The notes under the pieces were generated by a model. The model was not told where the DNA came from, ran no database searches, and worked only from the letters and a program-made list of their open reading frames with translations. From Paenibacillus silvae (lineage in GTDB: Bacteria; Bacillota; Bacilli; Paenibacillales; Paenibacillaceae), in the NCBI RefSeq assembly GCF_014639235.1, contig NZ_BMFU01000001.1, positions 496,001-560,000 of the forward strand: a stretch of DNA of 64,000 nucleotides, written 5' to 3'. A program made the position numbers and the translations under genes. This document shows positions 54,711 through 64,000 of this stretch, in pieces (the stretch's first letter is position 1; every line of letters starts with the position of its first letter).

Positions 54711-57260
54711 TTACATTAACATCTGCGGGTCTACATCAAGACTAATGAGCAACTTTTGGGCCTGAACATCATCATCCATGTGCCGGGCCGTTGCCAGAGC
54801 CAGACCGATCGCGTCCACATCCCCACGCCATTTTATCATACATTGGAATCGGTATCTATTCTTGATCCGCGGGATCGGCGAAGCGACAGGCCCAAGCACA
54901 TCAAAGGCATCGTTGCTGAAACGGTCAAGACTGCCCAGCCAGCCAGCTGCATTTGCCTTTTCTTTCAGCAATCGGGTGTAGTTCTCGGCCAATCGGATCA
55001 ACACAGGGAGCTGTTCATGGGAGAACGTCACCAGAATCAGACGGCAATACGGCGGATACTGTAAAGTTCTGCGATGCAGGAGTTCCTCCCGTACAAAGGA
55101 TACGTAATCATGCTGGCTTGCATGTCCAATCGAATAATGTTCAGGCGTATAGGACTGTACGAACACTTCACCTGGCAATTGATGACGGCCCGCCCGGCCC
55201 GCCACTTGCGTCAATAGCTGGAACGTCTTCTCGGCAGCACGAAAATCAGGTAAATTCAGCGCTGAGTCCGCGGTGATTACACCCACCAGAGTCACATCGG
55301 GGAAATCGAGTCCTTTGGCGACCATCTGGGTCCCAAGCAGGACATCGGCCTTTTTCTCCCGAAATTGCTTTAACAGCTTTTCATGTGAACCCTTTTCGGT
55401 AGTGGTGTCCACATCCATTCGAATGACACGAATCCCTGGGAAAAGCTTGGCCAGCTCTTCCTCCACCCGCTGTGTTCCTGTGCCAAAGTACCTGATATGC
55501 TCGCTTCCGCAATCCGGGCAGGTTTCAGGTGCAGCTTCCGCATAACCGCAATAGTGACAGCGCAGATTGTTGGAGCGCTGATGATACGTCAAGGAGATAT
55601 CACATTCAGGACAACCGGCCACATATCCGCAGCTGCGGCACATCACAAACGTGGAATATCCGCGGCGATTCAGCAGCAGCACCGTCTGTTCTCCGCGCTC
55701 CATCCGCTCCTCGATTCCTTTGTGCAGCGCCCTGCTGAACATGGACCGATTGCCTTCCTTCAGCTCTTCGCGCATATCAATGATACGGACGGTTGGCAGG
55801 TTGTTGCCAAGCGCCCTTGTGGGCATTTCCAGCAAAAGCGGAGCAAACTCGTCATTGCTTTGCGAGCGCGCAGCATAATAACTCTCAAGCGAAGGTGTGG
55901 CGGAGCCGAGAACAACCACGGCCTGATGCTGTTGTGCTCTTTTGACAGCGACATCCCGCGCATGATATTTAGGCGTCTCCTCCTGCTTGTACGAGGTTTC
56001 ATGCTCCTCATCCATAATAATCAGTCCCAGCCTGCTAAAGGGAGCAAATACCGCAGAACGTGCGCCAATCGCCACCTTGACCTGACCTTCACGAATTTTG
56101 CGCCATTCATCATAACGCTCACCGCCGGACAGTCGGCTGTGCATGACCGCTACTTGATCGCCAAAACGTCCCTTGAAACGTTCCACCATCTGTGGCGTAA
56201 GGGCAATCTCTGGCACCAGCACAATCGCCTGTCTGTCCTGATTAATACATTGCTGGATCGTCTGCAGATACACTTCTGTTTTGCCGCTGCCTGTAACCCC
56301 ATGCAATAGAAAAACGCCGTGACGATGTTCCTGCAAACGACCGTTTATGCTGGCATAAACACCTTGCTGCTCATCGGTCAATGCCAGTGGTTCTGTTGGT
56401 TTAAAACGTCTGCCTTGATATGGATCGCGGAATACCTCCACATCCTCCGTAACAACCAGTCCTTTGTCCTCAAGCCCTTTGACGGTTGCCGCCGATACTT
56501 GCAAGGTAGCCAGCACTTCTTTCATAGGCATAGGCAGCAAGTCCTTCATCTCCAGCAAAAAAGAAAGAATTTCCTTCTGTCGCTGTGCCTTGGCCGGGAA
56601 CGATTCAAGCGCCTCTTCTGCGGCAGCAATATCTACAGCCAGATTAACGGATTTCATCGTTTTTTTGCTAAGCTTGTCCTTGATCGCCTGGCTTTCCAGC
56701 AGAACACCACTCAGCAGCAGTTTTTTGATCAAAGCAGCATGATTCGGATATTTCCGGCTTAATTGCTGCAGTGGAACCTGCCCCCTGTTTTGCACAAAAC
56801 GAATAATATCCTGCTGCACCTTCTCGGCGCTAGACTCTTCTCCCCACACAAACAACACGTCTTCGTTAGAGGTTTTATCCAAGGCACGTCCATCGAGCGC
56901 ATCTCCCAGCGAAATATAACGCTCGGCTTTTCCTTTCAGCGCCGTAGGCACCATCACCTGCAAGGACAAGATGCGATTGCTCGCATAACGCTCGCTCATC
57001 CATTCTGCCAGCTCCACCAGGTCCTTCGAGAGAGGCGGCACAATGTCCAGCAGTTCCTGAATAGGTTTCAGCCTGAATGATTCCTCACCTGTGCGCGGAA
57101 CCAGATCAACGACAAATCCCTGCACCGTGCGATGTCCAAAAGGTACACCTACCCTGCTCCCCACCTCAATCCATTCCTTCATCGAGTCGGGAACCAGATA
57201 ATCAAAAGGCCGGTCGGTCTGCTTCACAGGCACATCGACAATGACCTTGGCAATCTCCAT
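54711..57260 (-). CDS. priA: Primosomal protein N' (PriA helicase)
   Basis: This 849-residue protein has an N-terminal 3'-DNA-binding domain (FDYLVPDSM) and Walker A GVTGSGKTEVYL. The DEEH box is IIMDEEHETSYKQEE, and the zinc-binding insertion has eight Cys in the pattern CRSCG...CPEC...CHYCG...CPDCG. Motif V is LLGTQMVAKGLDFPDVTLV and motif VI QVAGRAGR. It restarts stalled forks by loading the primosome. It starts 3 bases after coaBC, with GGGAGG upstream. Confidence 0.97.
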   Translation of the reverse strand: MEIAKVIVDVPVKQTDRPFDYLVPDSMKEWIEVGSRVGVPFGHRTVQGFVVDLVPRTGEESFRLKPIQELLDIVPPLSKDLVELAEWMSERYASNRILSLQVMVPTALKGKAERYISLGDALDGRALDKTSNEDVLFVWGEESSAEKVQQDIIRFVQNRGQVPLQQLSRKYPNHAALIKKLLLSGVLLESQAIKDKLSKKTMKSVNLAVDIAAAEEALESFPAKAQRQKEILSFLLEMKDLLPMPMKEVLATLQVSAATVKGLEDKGLVVTEDVEVFRDPYQGRRFKPTEPLALTDEQQGVYASINGRLQEHRHGVFLLHGVTGSGKTEVYLQTIQQCINQDRQAIVLVPEIALTPQMVERFKGRFGDQVAVMHSRLSGGERYDEWRKIREGQVKVAIGARSAVFAPFSRLGLIIMDEEHETSYKQEETPKYHARDVAVKRAQQHQAVVVLGSATPSLESYYAARSQSNDEFAPLLLEMPTRALGNNLPTVRIIDMREELKEGNRSMFSRALHKGIEERMERGEQTVLLLNRRGYSTFVMCRSCGYVAGCPECDISLTYHQRSNNLRCHYCGYAEAAPETCPDCGSEHIRYFGTGTQRVEEELAKLFPGIRVIRMDVDTTTEKGSHEKLLKQFREKKADVLLGTQMVAKGLDFPDVTLVGVITADSALNLPDFRAAEKTFQLLTQVAGRAGRHQLPGEVFVQSYTPEHYSIGHASQHDYVSFVREELLHRRTLQYPPYCRLILVTFSHEQLPVLIRLAENYTRLLKEKANAAGWLGSLDRFSNDAFDVLGPVASPIPRIKNRYRFQCMIKWRGDVDAIGLALATARHMDDDVQAQKLLISLDVDPQMLM

Positions 57261-57263
57261 CTA

Positions 57264-58529
57264 TCAATTCCTCCCGGCAATGCGCTCTGCCGCAATTCGA
57301 AGCAAGCGATGCGCCACATCTTGCTTGGACATCAATTCAAGCTCCTCTACCAATCCATCCCGGTCATAAATATGAACCGCATTGGTGTCTGTCCCGAATC
57401 CGGCTCCCGAACGGGTGACATCATTGGCTACGATCAGATCACAATTTTTCCGTTCCAGCTTTTCACGTGCATACATTTCCAGCGACTGCGTCTCTGCGGC
57501 AAAACCGATCAAATACTGATGGGTTTTCCGTTTGCCCAGCGTCTCCAGAATATCTATATTTTTCACAAGCTCCAGTGACAGTGTGTCACCTGTCTTCTTG
57601 ATTTTCTCTGTGTAAACTTCCTTTGGTCGATAATCAGCGACAGCCGCTGCTTTAATAACGATGTCCGCATCCTGCCACTCCTTGGATACCGCTTCATACA
57701 TATCCTGTGCGGACTGCACGGGAATAACCTCCACCTGCTCCGGCGGCTGGGCCTGTGTATTGCCCATGACCAGCTTCACATCGGCGCCCAGATCACGCGC
57801 GGCAGCGGCGATGGCAAAGCCCATTTTTCCGGATGAGTCATTGGTAATATAACGAACGGGGTCAATTCGCTCAACTGTACCGCCAGCGGTAACCACGACC
57901 TTTTTTCCTTTTAAAAGCAAATCCTGGCCTTGTGTCTGAACCTCGCTCAGAGCTTGCTCCGAACGTCTCATCGAAGGAGTATTACGCTGCGCAAAGAAAC
58001 GCTCCACCACGTCGACAATCGTCTCCGGCTCTTCCAGACGCCCCTTGCCAACATATCCGCAGGCGAGCAGCCCTTCGCCGGGTTCAATCATTAATGCGCC
58101 TCGTTCAACGAGCAGATTCATATTTTGTTTGACCGCCGGATGATCGTACATATGTACATTCATGGCCGGTGCGATCATTACAGGTGCAGTGGTAGCCAGC
58201 AAAGTGGTTGTCAGCATATCATCAGCCATTCCATGTGCCATCTTGGCAATGACATTCGCAGTCGCAGGAGCGACCAGCAAGAGATCGGCCAGATCAGCCA
58301 GATGAATATGAGACACCACCGCCGGTTCCCGTTCATCAAATGTATCTGTGTACACCGGGTTGCGGGTTAATGTCTGCAGCGTTAATTCGGATATAAACTG
58401 TGTTGCAGAAGCCGTCATAATGACGTGAACATCCGCTCCCTTCTGCACCAGCTTGCTGCATAATGCTGCCGCCTTATAAGCCGCTATGCCACCTGTTACG
58501 CCGAGCACAATTCTTTTACCGTTCAACAT
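57264..58529 (-). CDS. coaBC: Bifunctional phosphopantothenoylcysteine decarboxylase/synthetase
   Basis: This 421-residue enzyme of coenzyme A synthesis has two domains. The N-terminal flavodoxin-like CoaC domain has GVTGGIAAYKAAAL, PAMNVHMYDHPAVKQN and the active-site Cys in LLACGYVGKGRLEEP. The C-terminal CoaB domain (from about 205) has VVTAGGTVERIDPVRYITNDSSGKMG and KKTGDTLSLELVKNIDIL. The start has GGGGG upstream. It is separated from rpoZ by 165 bp and a terminator. Confidence 0.97.
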   Translation of the reverse strand: MLNGKRIVLGVTGGIAAYKAAALCSKLVQKGADVHVIMTASATQFISELTLQTLTRNPVYTDTFDEREPAVVSHIHLADLADLLLVAPATANVIAKMAHGMADDMLTTTLLATTAPVMIAPAMNVHMYDHPAVKQNMNLLVERGALMIEPGEGLLACGYVGKGRLEEPETIVDVVERFFAQRNTPSMRRSEQALSEVQTQGQDLLLKGKKVVVTAGGTVERIDPVRYITNDSSGKMGFAIAAAARDLGADVKLVMGNTQAQPPEQVEVIPVQSAQDMYEAVSKEWQDADIVIKAAAVADYRPKEVYTEKIKKTGDTLSLELVKNIDILETLGKRKTHQYLIGFAAETQSLEMYAREKLERKNCDLIVANDVTRSGAGFGTDTNAVHIYDRDGLVEELELMSKQDVAHRLLRIAAERIAGRN

Positions 58530-58612
58530 GTGTATATCCCCCGATCATGTTAAGACGTCAAATATCCATTAAAAATAAAAAATAACAGTCCTTAAATAAG
58601 GATTAAAGGCTT

Positions 58613-58644
58613 ATTCGTAAAAAAATAACAACCTCGCGGTTGTC
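58613..58644 (-). terminator. Terminator of rpoZ
   Basis: ACAACC and GGTTGT form a 6-bp stem with a CGCG-type loop, followed by TATTTTTTTAC on the minus strand, 50 bp past rpoZ. It may be partial, since coaBC continues in the same direction. Confidence 0.65.
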
Positions 58645-58694
58645 AACATAAATTGGGCTTTCGCCGTATGCAGTTGAAGAGCAGCCGCCAGGGC

Positions 58695-58907
58695 TTACTC
58701 TTCTTCTTCATCCTGTCCTTTGAGTACAACCAGATGATCTCCGTAGATTTCTTCCAGTGCAACGCCAACCTGTTTATGGGATTTTGCGTTTCTCAGCTCG
58801 GATTTTTCGCCTTCGCGAAGTTGTCTGGCACGGCGGGAAGCAGCGACAACCAGGGAATACTTGCTGTCAACTTTATTCATCATTTCATCAATTGAAGGAT
58901 ACAGCAT
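58695..58907 (-). CDS. rpoZ: RNA polymerase omega subunit
   Basis: This 70-residue protein matches omega: PSIDEMMNKVDSKYSLVVAASRRARQL, then LRNAKSHKQVGVALEEIY. It helps RNA polymerase assembly. GAGGTG lies ten bases upstream of the ATG. It stands between gmk and coaBC as in Bacillus. Confidence 0.96.
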   Translation of the reverse strand: MLYPSIDEMMNKVDSKYSLVVAASRRARQLREGEKSELRNAKSHKQVGVALEEIYGDHLVVLKGQDEEEE

Positions 58908-59066
58908 ATTAACAAAACACCTCTTTGCTTTAGTATAATCACAAGTTGCCGCCGGACAGAGCCTTTATGTTGCGCGTCTTCACATTAAGGCATGCGGGCT
59001 TAACCCATCCTTAACATGATATGACAACTGCCCCATGAATATCGCTGTATACGGCGGCAAAAGGGA

Positions 59067-59639
59067 TTATTTATTGATCTTACAATGTTCGGCAATAATG
59101 ATGCTTTCTATTCGCTTGCAAGCGAGTTCGATTTCATCATTTACCACCGCATAATCATACTGTTCCAGCAGATTGATCTCATCCACCGCAACGGACATCC
59201 GGTGATCAATCGTCGCCTGACTTTCCGTACCACGGCCCTGAATGCGATCCTTCAGCTCGTCCAGAGAAGGCGGAAGCAGGAACACAAAGATTCCTTCCGG
59301 GAATTTCTCCTTCACTTTGAGCGCACCCTGAACTTCAATCTCCAGAATGATATCGCGGCCTTCGTTAATTGTTTTCTCCACAAAATCACGCGGAGTACCG
59401 TAATAATTGCCTACATATTCCGCATGCTCCAGCAGCTGATCCTCGGCAATCATCTTCAGAAACTCATCATGCGAGTGAAAAAAATAGTTTACCCCATGCT
59501 CTTCACCCAAACGTGGCTGACGCGTGGTTGCTGATACCGAATACGTCAGATTCGGCACCCGTTTACGCAGTTCGCTGCATACTGTACCCTTCCCGACCCC
59601 GGATGGGCCGGACAACACTATCAGTAATCCCTTAGACAT
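59067..59639 (-). CDS. gmk: Guanylate kinase
   Basis: This 190-residue kinase has the P-loop [10 protein letters not shown], the GMP-binding [36 protein letters not shown], and the lid region with RIQGRGTES. It converts GMP to GDP. The ATG at 59639 with GGAGTG upstream replaces the longer frame. It lies 13 bp after remA. Confidence 0.97.
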   Translation of the reverse strand: MSKGLLIVLSGPSGVGKGTVCSELRKRVPNLTYSVSATTRQPRLGEEHGVNYFFHSHDEFLKMIAEDQLLEHAEYVGNYYGTPRDFVEKTINEGRDIILEIEVQGALKVKEKFPEGIFVFLLPPSLDELKDRIQGRGTESQATIDHRMSVAVDEINLLEQYDYAVVNDEIELACKRIESIIIAEHCKINK

Positions 59640-59652
59640 ATTACACTCCATT

Positions 59653-59913
59653 TTATTCGTCGTTATCATCATCTTTCGAAGAAAGACGATGGGCGACCGT
59701 TTCAGGCTGAACTGCAGACAGAATAACGTGATCGCTATCCGTAATAATAACGGCACGGGTACGTCTTCCGTAAGTTGCATCGATCAGCATGTGACGATCT
59801 CTTGCCTCTTGTATAATTCTCTTGATCGGCGCCGATTCCGGACTCACGATGGATATAATCCGGTTCGCCGATACGATGTTACCGAATCCAATGTTAATGA
59901 GTTTGATTGCCAT
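59653..59913 (-). CDS. remA: Extracellular matrix regulator RemA (DUF370)
   Basis: This 86-residue protein has the RemA core: [35 protein letters not shown] and [19 protein letters not shown]. In Bacillus subtilis RemA is a ring-forming DNA-binding activator of matrix and osmoprotection genes. The start is the ATG at 59913 (MAIKLI). The window also contains a polysaccharide cluster at 10-19 kb that could be under its control, but no RemA site is recognisable by eye. Confidence 0.95.
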   Translation of the reverse strand: MAIKLINIGFGNIVSANRIISIVSPESAPIKRIIQEARDRHMLIDATYGRRTRAVIITDSDHVILSAVQPETVAHRLSSKDDDNDE

Positions 59914-59964
59914 AATCAGGTTCTTCCCCCTATACATGCGACTCTTCTGCCGAAATTTGGCCGT

Positions 59965-60864
59965 TCATTCGATGTTCGCTGCTTGCTCACGAATCTTCTC
60001 CAGCTCCGCCTTCATCTCGACAACACGGTTCACCAGAGCCAAGTGGTTGGCTTTTGATCCAATCGTATTGACTTCCCGATTCATCTCCTGAATCAGAAAG
60101 TCCAGCTTGCGACCTACCGGGTCTTCGCTCTTCAGCAATTCCCTGCTCTGTCCAAAATGACTGAGTAAACGTGTAAGCTCCTCTTCAATGTTGGAACGAT
60201 CCGCAAACACTGCGATTTCCATACCCAATTTATGCTCATCAAAAGGGAAAGAGCCCTCTTCCTGCATTTCCGTAAGCCGCTGCCTTAACTTGTTGCGGTA
60301 ATCACTTACCACCGTTGGCGCAAGCGCGAGCATCTCGGTATGCAGTGACTCCAGACGGGTAATCCGCCGTTCCAGATCAGTGGCCAGATGAAGACCTTCG
60401 CGAGCGCGCATCTGCTCCAGACTGGAGAGAGCCTCATTCAAACCTGCATGCAAAACCTGCTCCCATTCATGCTTCTGTTCGTCTGGCACGAAGCTCGTCC
60501 CATCCGACTGAACCATAACATCCGGCAGCCCCAGCATATCCACAATGCTTGGTTTGCCCTGCAGTCCAAATTGACGTTCCAGCTGCTCTGCAGCCTGCAG
60601 ATAGGCCCTGACCGCCTGCTCATTCAGAACAGCGGGAAGAGCCTGGTCTTCCTCTTTTTCTTTCATTACATAAACATCAATCCGCCCTCGTTTCAAGCGG
60701 CTCTGTACGATCTTCCTCAAACCATCCTCATAGTACGTCCACTCTCTCGGCAGACGCATCATGACTTCACAATAACGATGATTGACTGATTTGATCTCCA
60801 ATTGTACCTTGTAGCCGCCAAAATGAAAGGCGGATTGACCGTATCCGGTCATACTGAATGACAT
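59965..60864 (-). CDS. yicC: YicC-family endoribonuclease-like protein
   Basis: This protein of about 299 residues has the YicC signatures: FSMTGYGQSAF at the start, EIKSVNHRYCEVMMRLPR, RGRIDVYV, and the C-terminal DUF1732 part with GRKLDFLIQEMNREVNTIGSKA. YicC/YloC proteins act in RNA turnover. Start choice is uncertain (ATG at 60864 or 60870; both have only a weak GGAT). It is the first gene before remA and gmk, and begins 20 bases after the yitJ-like gene. Confidence 0.92.
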   Translation of the reverse strand: MSFSMTGYGQSAFHFGGYKVQLEIKSVNHRYCEVMMRLPREWTYYEDGLRKIVQSRLKRGRIDVYVMKEKEEDQALPAVLNEQAVRAYLQAAEQLERQFGLQGKPSIVDMLGLPDVMVQSDGTSFVPDEQKHEWEQVLHAGLNEALSSLEQMRAREGLHLATDLERRITRLESLHTEMLALAPTVVSDYRNKLRQRLTEMQEEGSFPFDEHKLGMEIAVFADRSNIEEELTRLLSHFGQSRELLKSEDPVGRKLDFLIQEMNREVNTIGSKANHLALVNRVVEMKAELEKIREQAANIE

Positions 60865-60883
60865 CGGCATCACATCCGTTTTA

Positions 60884-62773
60884 CTATTGTAATTGATTAT
60901 TAGGGTGGAAACAAGTAGGACATTGATGCTCCGATTTCTCCCAGACATATTGAGTCAGCTCGGCGGTCATGCCATAGAACATAAACGGAGTCATCAAATA
61001 GATCCCCTTGAAATGCTCTGTAGCTACATCCAGCAGTTCTTTCGCAATCGTTACTCCCATCGCACGGCCTTCTTCGCCTTCAAGTCCTGCCATACGAGAC
61101 CGCACCTCATCCGACAGCTGAATCCCGGGAACCTCATTGTGCAAATACTCCGCGTTGCGTCCGCTTGCCAGCGGCATAACACCGACAAATATAGGAATAT
61201 CCAGATGTTTGGTTGCCTCACGCATCTTTACGATCAGTTCCGGATCGTATACAGGCTGTGTCATAATATAGTCTGCCCCGGAGGCAATTTTCTTCTCAAG
61301 CCGCTGCACCGCTTTGTCCAGATGTTTAACATTTGGGTTAAACGCGGCACCAATCACAAAACCAGCCTTCTGTTTCAACGGTTTACCCGAGAAGGCTACA
61401 CCATCATTCAGCTGTTTGATCATTCGAATAATCTCAAATGAGGTCAGGTCGTACACCGAGCTGGAGCCAGGTAAATCACCGAATCTGGCAGGATCACCAG
61501 TTACCGCAAGCACATGATTAATGCCCAGCGCATCGAATCCCATCATATGGGACTGGGTGCCGATCAGATTGCGGTCACGGCAGGCAATATGCACAAGTGC
61601 ACGCAGACCGGTGCGGTCCTGCACCAGATGTCCAAGGGCCATGTTGCTCATACGGGTCACGGCAAGAGAGTTGTCCGCCAGCGTCAGTGCATCTGCTCCG
61701 GCAGCTTTCAGCGTTTCAGCACCCTTCATGAACTTGGCAATGTCCAGATCACGCGGCGGGTCAAGCTCGACAATGACCGTATGGCGCTGCTTGACCAGAT
61801 CCACAATCGTTGGCTGTCCCCCGCGCCCTGCACGTTCATCTAGATTCTCATGAAGCACGATTCGCGGCTGGCTCTCGGCTGGATCAGGCTCTGCAATCGG
61901 CAGCGGTACATACTCCGCAAGCGCTTGTTTGATGGCTGTAATATGATCAGGCGTTGTACCGCAGCATCCACCGATAATACGGGCACCAAGATCTGCAAAC
62001 TGCACGGCAGTTTGGCCAAAATATTCAGGCGTGGCGCCATAACGAAACTGACCGTCCACATAATCCGCCGCACCCGCATTCGGATACACGGACATCGGTA
62101 CACCGATGCGACCAGATACGGTTTCCATCGCACGCATAATCCCGTTCGGACCAGAACGACAGTTGAAGCCGATGACGTCAGCTCCCTGCTCGCGCATAAT
62201 GCGAAAGGCTTCAGGCATCGTGAAACCGTCCAGTGTATGGCCCACATCTTCCACCGCGAATTGGCCGATAACCGGAAGATCGCTCAGTTTACGCGCCTGC
62301 AGAAGAGCAATGTCCATCTCTTCAATATCATAAAAGGTTTCGAGCAGTATGCCGTCCACACCTTCATCCAGCAAAGCAGAAATTTGCTGCTGATAGAAGC
62401 GCTTCAATTCACTGGTAGACACGTTCGTTCGTTTACCGCCGCGTATAGAGCCCACAGCGCCGAGAACGTATCCGTCTGAACCGGCAACTTCCTTTGCGAT
62501 GCGTACACCTGCACGGTTCACTTCCTCGACTCTGGACTCCAGTCCAAACTTGGACAACTTGTCAAAATTGGCCGAGTATGTGTTCGTCTCAAAGATCTCT
62601 GTGCCAGCATTCCGATAACGGCGATGCACGTCTGCCACAACTTCCGGTGAAATCAAGTTCAATTCTTCATAGGAAATCCCAACCGGGAATCCCATTTGAT
62701 ATAGAAACGTTCCCATGGCCCCATCACCAACAAGAACACGTTGTTTCATTGCAGTGCGTAAATCCGCCTTCAT
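60884..62773 (-). CDS. yitJ: Bifunctional homocysteine S-methyltransferase / methylenetetrahydrofolate reductase (YitJ type)
   Basis: This 629-residue fusion has two domains. Residues 1-300 are the homocysteine methyltransferase barrel with the zinc-binding Cys in GFNCRSGPNG and GGCCGTTP. Residues ~330-610 are a MetF-type reductase (VIVELDPPRDLDIAKF, ALTLADNSLA, LAVTGDPARFGDLPG, YIMTQPVYDPE). Together these make methyl-THF and transfer the methyl to homocysteine, forming methionine. Bacillus yitJ is controlled by an S-box riboswitch. Here the 62774-62946 leader shows no such structure on the coding strand. The start has GGGGGG-rich sequence upstream. Confidence 0.93.
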   Translation of the reverse strand: MKADLRTAMKQRVLVGDGAMGTFLYQMGFPVGISYEELNLISPEVVADVHRRYRNAGTEIFETNTYSANFDKLSKFGLESRVEEVNRAGVRIAKEVAGSDGYVLGAVGSIRGGKRTNVSTSELKRFYQQQISALLDEGVDGILLETFYDIEEMDIALLQARKLSDLPVIGQFAVEDVGHTLDGFTMPEAFRIMREQGADVIGFNCRSGPNGIMRAMETVSGRIGVPMSVYPNAGAADYVDGQFRYGATPEYFGQTAVQFADLGARIIGGCCGTTPDHITAIKQALAEYVPLPIAEPDPAESQPRIVLHENLDERAGRGGQPTIVDLVKQRHTVIVELDPPRDLDIAKFMKGAETLKAAGADALTLADNSLAVTRMSNMALGHLVQDRTGLRALVHIACRDRNLIGTQSHMMGFDALGINHVLAVTGDPARFGDLPGSSSVYDLTSFEIIRMIKQLNDGVAFSGKPLKQKAGFVIGAAFNPNVKHLDKAVQRLEKKIASGADYIMTQPVYDPELIVKMREATKHLDIPIFVGVMPLASGRNAEYLHNEVPGIQLSDEVRSRMAGLEGEEGRAMGVTIAKELLDVATEHFKGIYLMTPFMFYGMTAELTQYVWEKSEHQCPTCFHPNNQLQ

Positions 62774-62946
62774 CCCATTTCCCCCCGCCTAGCTGTGATC
62801 ATTTCATACTAATGTAACACAAAAAACGCTAAAAAACGAAGAAAAACACAGGATTTTGCTGTTTGTCCGGCTCCAGTGGACATTCCTAGTATTGAACGTC
62901 CGAAAGCTCACTTGAGGGGCTGGACCGAGGATGTTCTCATCAAGAG

Positions 62947-62970
62947 TAAAAAAGAGGCCCGTAGGCCTCC
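62947..62970 (-). terminator. Terminator of dapF
   Basis: GAGGCC and GGCCTC form a tight stem with a TACG-type tetraloop, followed by TTTTTTT on the minus strand, 30 bp past the dapF stop. It isolates dapF from yitJ. Confidence 0.9.
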
Positions 62971-63000
62971 GTGATCATTAATCTCATCGTACGAACTTGA

Positions 63001-63834
63001 TTATGAAGTAACTCCCTTGAAAACAACTTCGGCTGGTCCAGTCATATAGACGTGGTTATCTGCCTCGCTCCACTCAATGTTAAGATCTCCGCCCTTCAAG
63101 CTGATTACTGCCGTGCGGTCTGTATGGCCGTTCAGCACCGATGACACGAGCGTTGCACAGGCGCCGGTTCCACAAGCCAGCGTTGGTCCTGCTCCGCGCT
63201 CCCACACTCGCATGTCTACATATCCGCGGTCGCGTACAGTCGCGAATTCAACATTGATTTTTTTCGGGAACATCGGATGCACTTCAAGCAGCGGCCCCCA
63301 GGTCGTCAGATCAAAGTTCACTGCATCATCCACATAGATAACTGCGTGAGGGTTGCCCATAGATACCGCCGTAAATTTGAATGCATGTCCATTGGCTTCA
63401 ATGTAATGATCAACTACAGGATTCGCATCTACTGTGGTTGGCACCTGAAGACCATCGAGGATTGGCTCGCCCATATCTACCCGCACCGTTTCCACTTTGC
63501 CATCACGCAGGTTGAGGGTCACGGGCTGTACTCCGGCGCCGATCGTTTCAATGGTAATCTGTTCACGGTCAACATGACCGTGGTCGTATACGTACTTGGA
63601 CACGCAGCGAATAGCATTGCCGCACTGCTCCGCTTCCGAGCCGTCCGAGTTCATAATACGCATCTGAAAATCCGCCTTCTCTGAAGGAAGTATATATACC
63701 AGGCCGTCCGCTCCGATGCCGAAGAAGCGATTGCACCATTTAACTGCAAGCTCCGCCGCATCCGAAGGAAGCTCCTTTTCTCCAAATACAATAATAAAAT
63801 CGTTGCCCAATCCGTGCATTTTCGTAAATTCCAT
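63001..63834 (-). CDS. dapF: Diaminopimelate epimerase
   Basis: This 277-residue enzyme has both active-site Cys motifs: EAEQCGNAIRCVSKYVYD and LACGTGACATLVSSV. It also has FTKMHGLGNDFIIV and SMGNPHAVIYVDD. It converts LL- to meso-diaminopimelate for peptidoglycan and lysine. The ATG at 63834 is chosen (MEFTKMHG); GTG at 63846 is possible but lies inside the AAAGGAGTGGG ribosome-binding site. A GCAG-rich hairpin (TTTGGCAG/CTGCCAAA) lies just upstream at 63851-63870. Confidence 0.97.
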   Translation of the reverse strand: MEFTKMHGLGNDFIIVFGEKELPSDAAELAVKWCNRFFGIGADGLVYILPSEKADFQMRIMNSDGSEAEQCGNAIRCVSKYVYDHGHVDREQITIETIGAGVQPVTLNLRDGKVETVRVDMGEPILDGLQVPTTVDANPVVDHYIEANGHAFKFTAVSMGNPHAVIYVDDAVNFDLTTWGPLLEVHPMFPKKINVEFATVRDRGYVDMRVWERGAGPTLACGTGACATLVSSVLNGHTDRTAVISLKGGDLNIEWSEADNHVYMTGPAEVVFKGVTS

Positions 63835-63896
63835 ATCCTTGCCCACTCCTTTTGGCAGTCTGCTGCCAAAGCTTTAGTTTATAAATTATTCTCTCT

Positions 63897-63996
63897 TATT
63901 GAGGCTCTTACAGTCAAAACCGATTGAAGCTGTTACAGTCAAACCCGATTGAAGCTGTTACAGTCAAACCCGATTGAGAGTATTACCCGTAAAACC
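63897..63996. repeat. 25-bp tandem repeat, four units
   Basis: There are four consecutive 25-bp units. The two central ones (63922-63946 and 63947-63971) are identical and read GATTGAAGCTGTTACAGTCA then AACCC. The outer two differ by a few bases. No spacers separate the units. It lies 60 bp upstream of dapF at the window edge and may extend further. Confidence 0.85.
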
Positions 63997-64000
63997 AGGA

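Noticed and set aside
62774..62946. S-box (SAM-I) riboswitch for the yitJ-like gene
   Set aside because: A CTCATCAAGAG string occurs at 62936-62946, but on the strand opposite to yitJ and next to the dapF terminator. The rest of the aptamer is absent.
63897..63996. CRISPR array
   Set aside because: The 25-bp units are directly adjacent with no spacers, and no cas genes are present; it is a simple tandem repeat.

Overview
The window reads as chromosomal DNA of a spore-forming Firmicute, most likely a Paenibacillus. The right half follows the Bacillus-type order dapF, yicC, remA, gmk, rpoZ, coaBC, priA, def, fmt, rsmB, rlmN, prpC, prkC, rsgA, rpe, spoVM, rpmB, fakA, degV, recG. It carries sporulation genes (spoVM, a SpoVIF-like gene, a SleB-like hydrolase). 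It is also rich in YesM/YesN two-component systems paired with sugar ABC transporters, which is typical of Paenibacillus. No rRNA, tRNA, phage or insertion sequence with a transposase was seen.

Layout. 1-10 kb: the start of an AraC-type regulator with a possible Fur box, a SleB-like cell-wall hydrolase, a niacin-type MFS transporter (naiP), a sugar ABC importer (binding protein plus two permeases) next to an SsuD-type flavin monooxygenase, and a divergent AraC regulator. 10-19 kb: a six-gene minus-strand cluster that looks like an uncharacterised synthase-dependent acidic exopolysaccharide system. It contains a membrane-anchored glycoside hydrolase, a membrane-anchored HEAT-repeat protein, a family 2 glycosyltransferase, a degenerate-GGDEF/pseudo-receiver protein, a UDP-sugar dehydrogenase and a second anchored TIM-barrel protein. 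19.7-24.4 kb: a LexA-boxed Y-family polymerase with its YolD-like partner, glutaminase, a LOG-family protein and an acetyltransferase. 24.6-29 kb: an OFA-family transporter with a LytS/LytT-type two-component pair, resembling the pyruvate-responsive YpdAB/YhjX system. 29.3-37.7 kb: a second sugar ABC operon whose GH78-like hydrolase gene is frameshifted, divergent from a YesM/YesN pair. 37.7-38.8 kb: gene-free, with tandem and palindromic repeats. 38.8-63.8 kb: the conserved housekeeping block.

The most unusual feature is a dispersed intergenic element of about 180-200 bp with terminal inverted repeats. It occurs at least seven times (6803, 8243, 12570, 13644, 13720, 27070 and 38561). One copy is inserted inside another. 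Each can fold into one long hairpin, and the central stem is kept by compensating changes between copies. Four sites lie between co-directional genes of probable operons, and one copy supplies the stop codon of ssuD. Separately, four intergenic regions carry short tandem repeats with 23-25 or 40 bp periods. All interpretation is from reading the sequence; no search or folding program was run.
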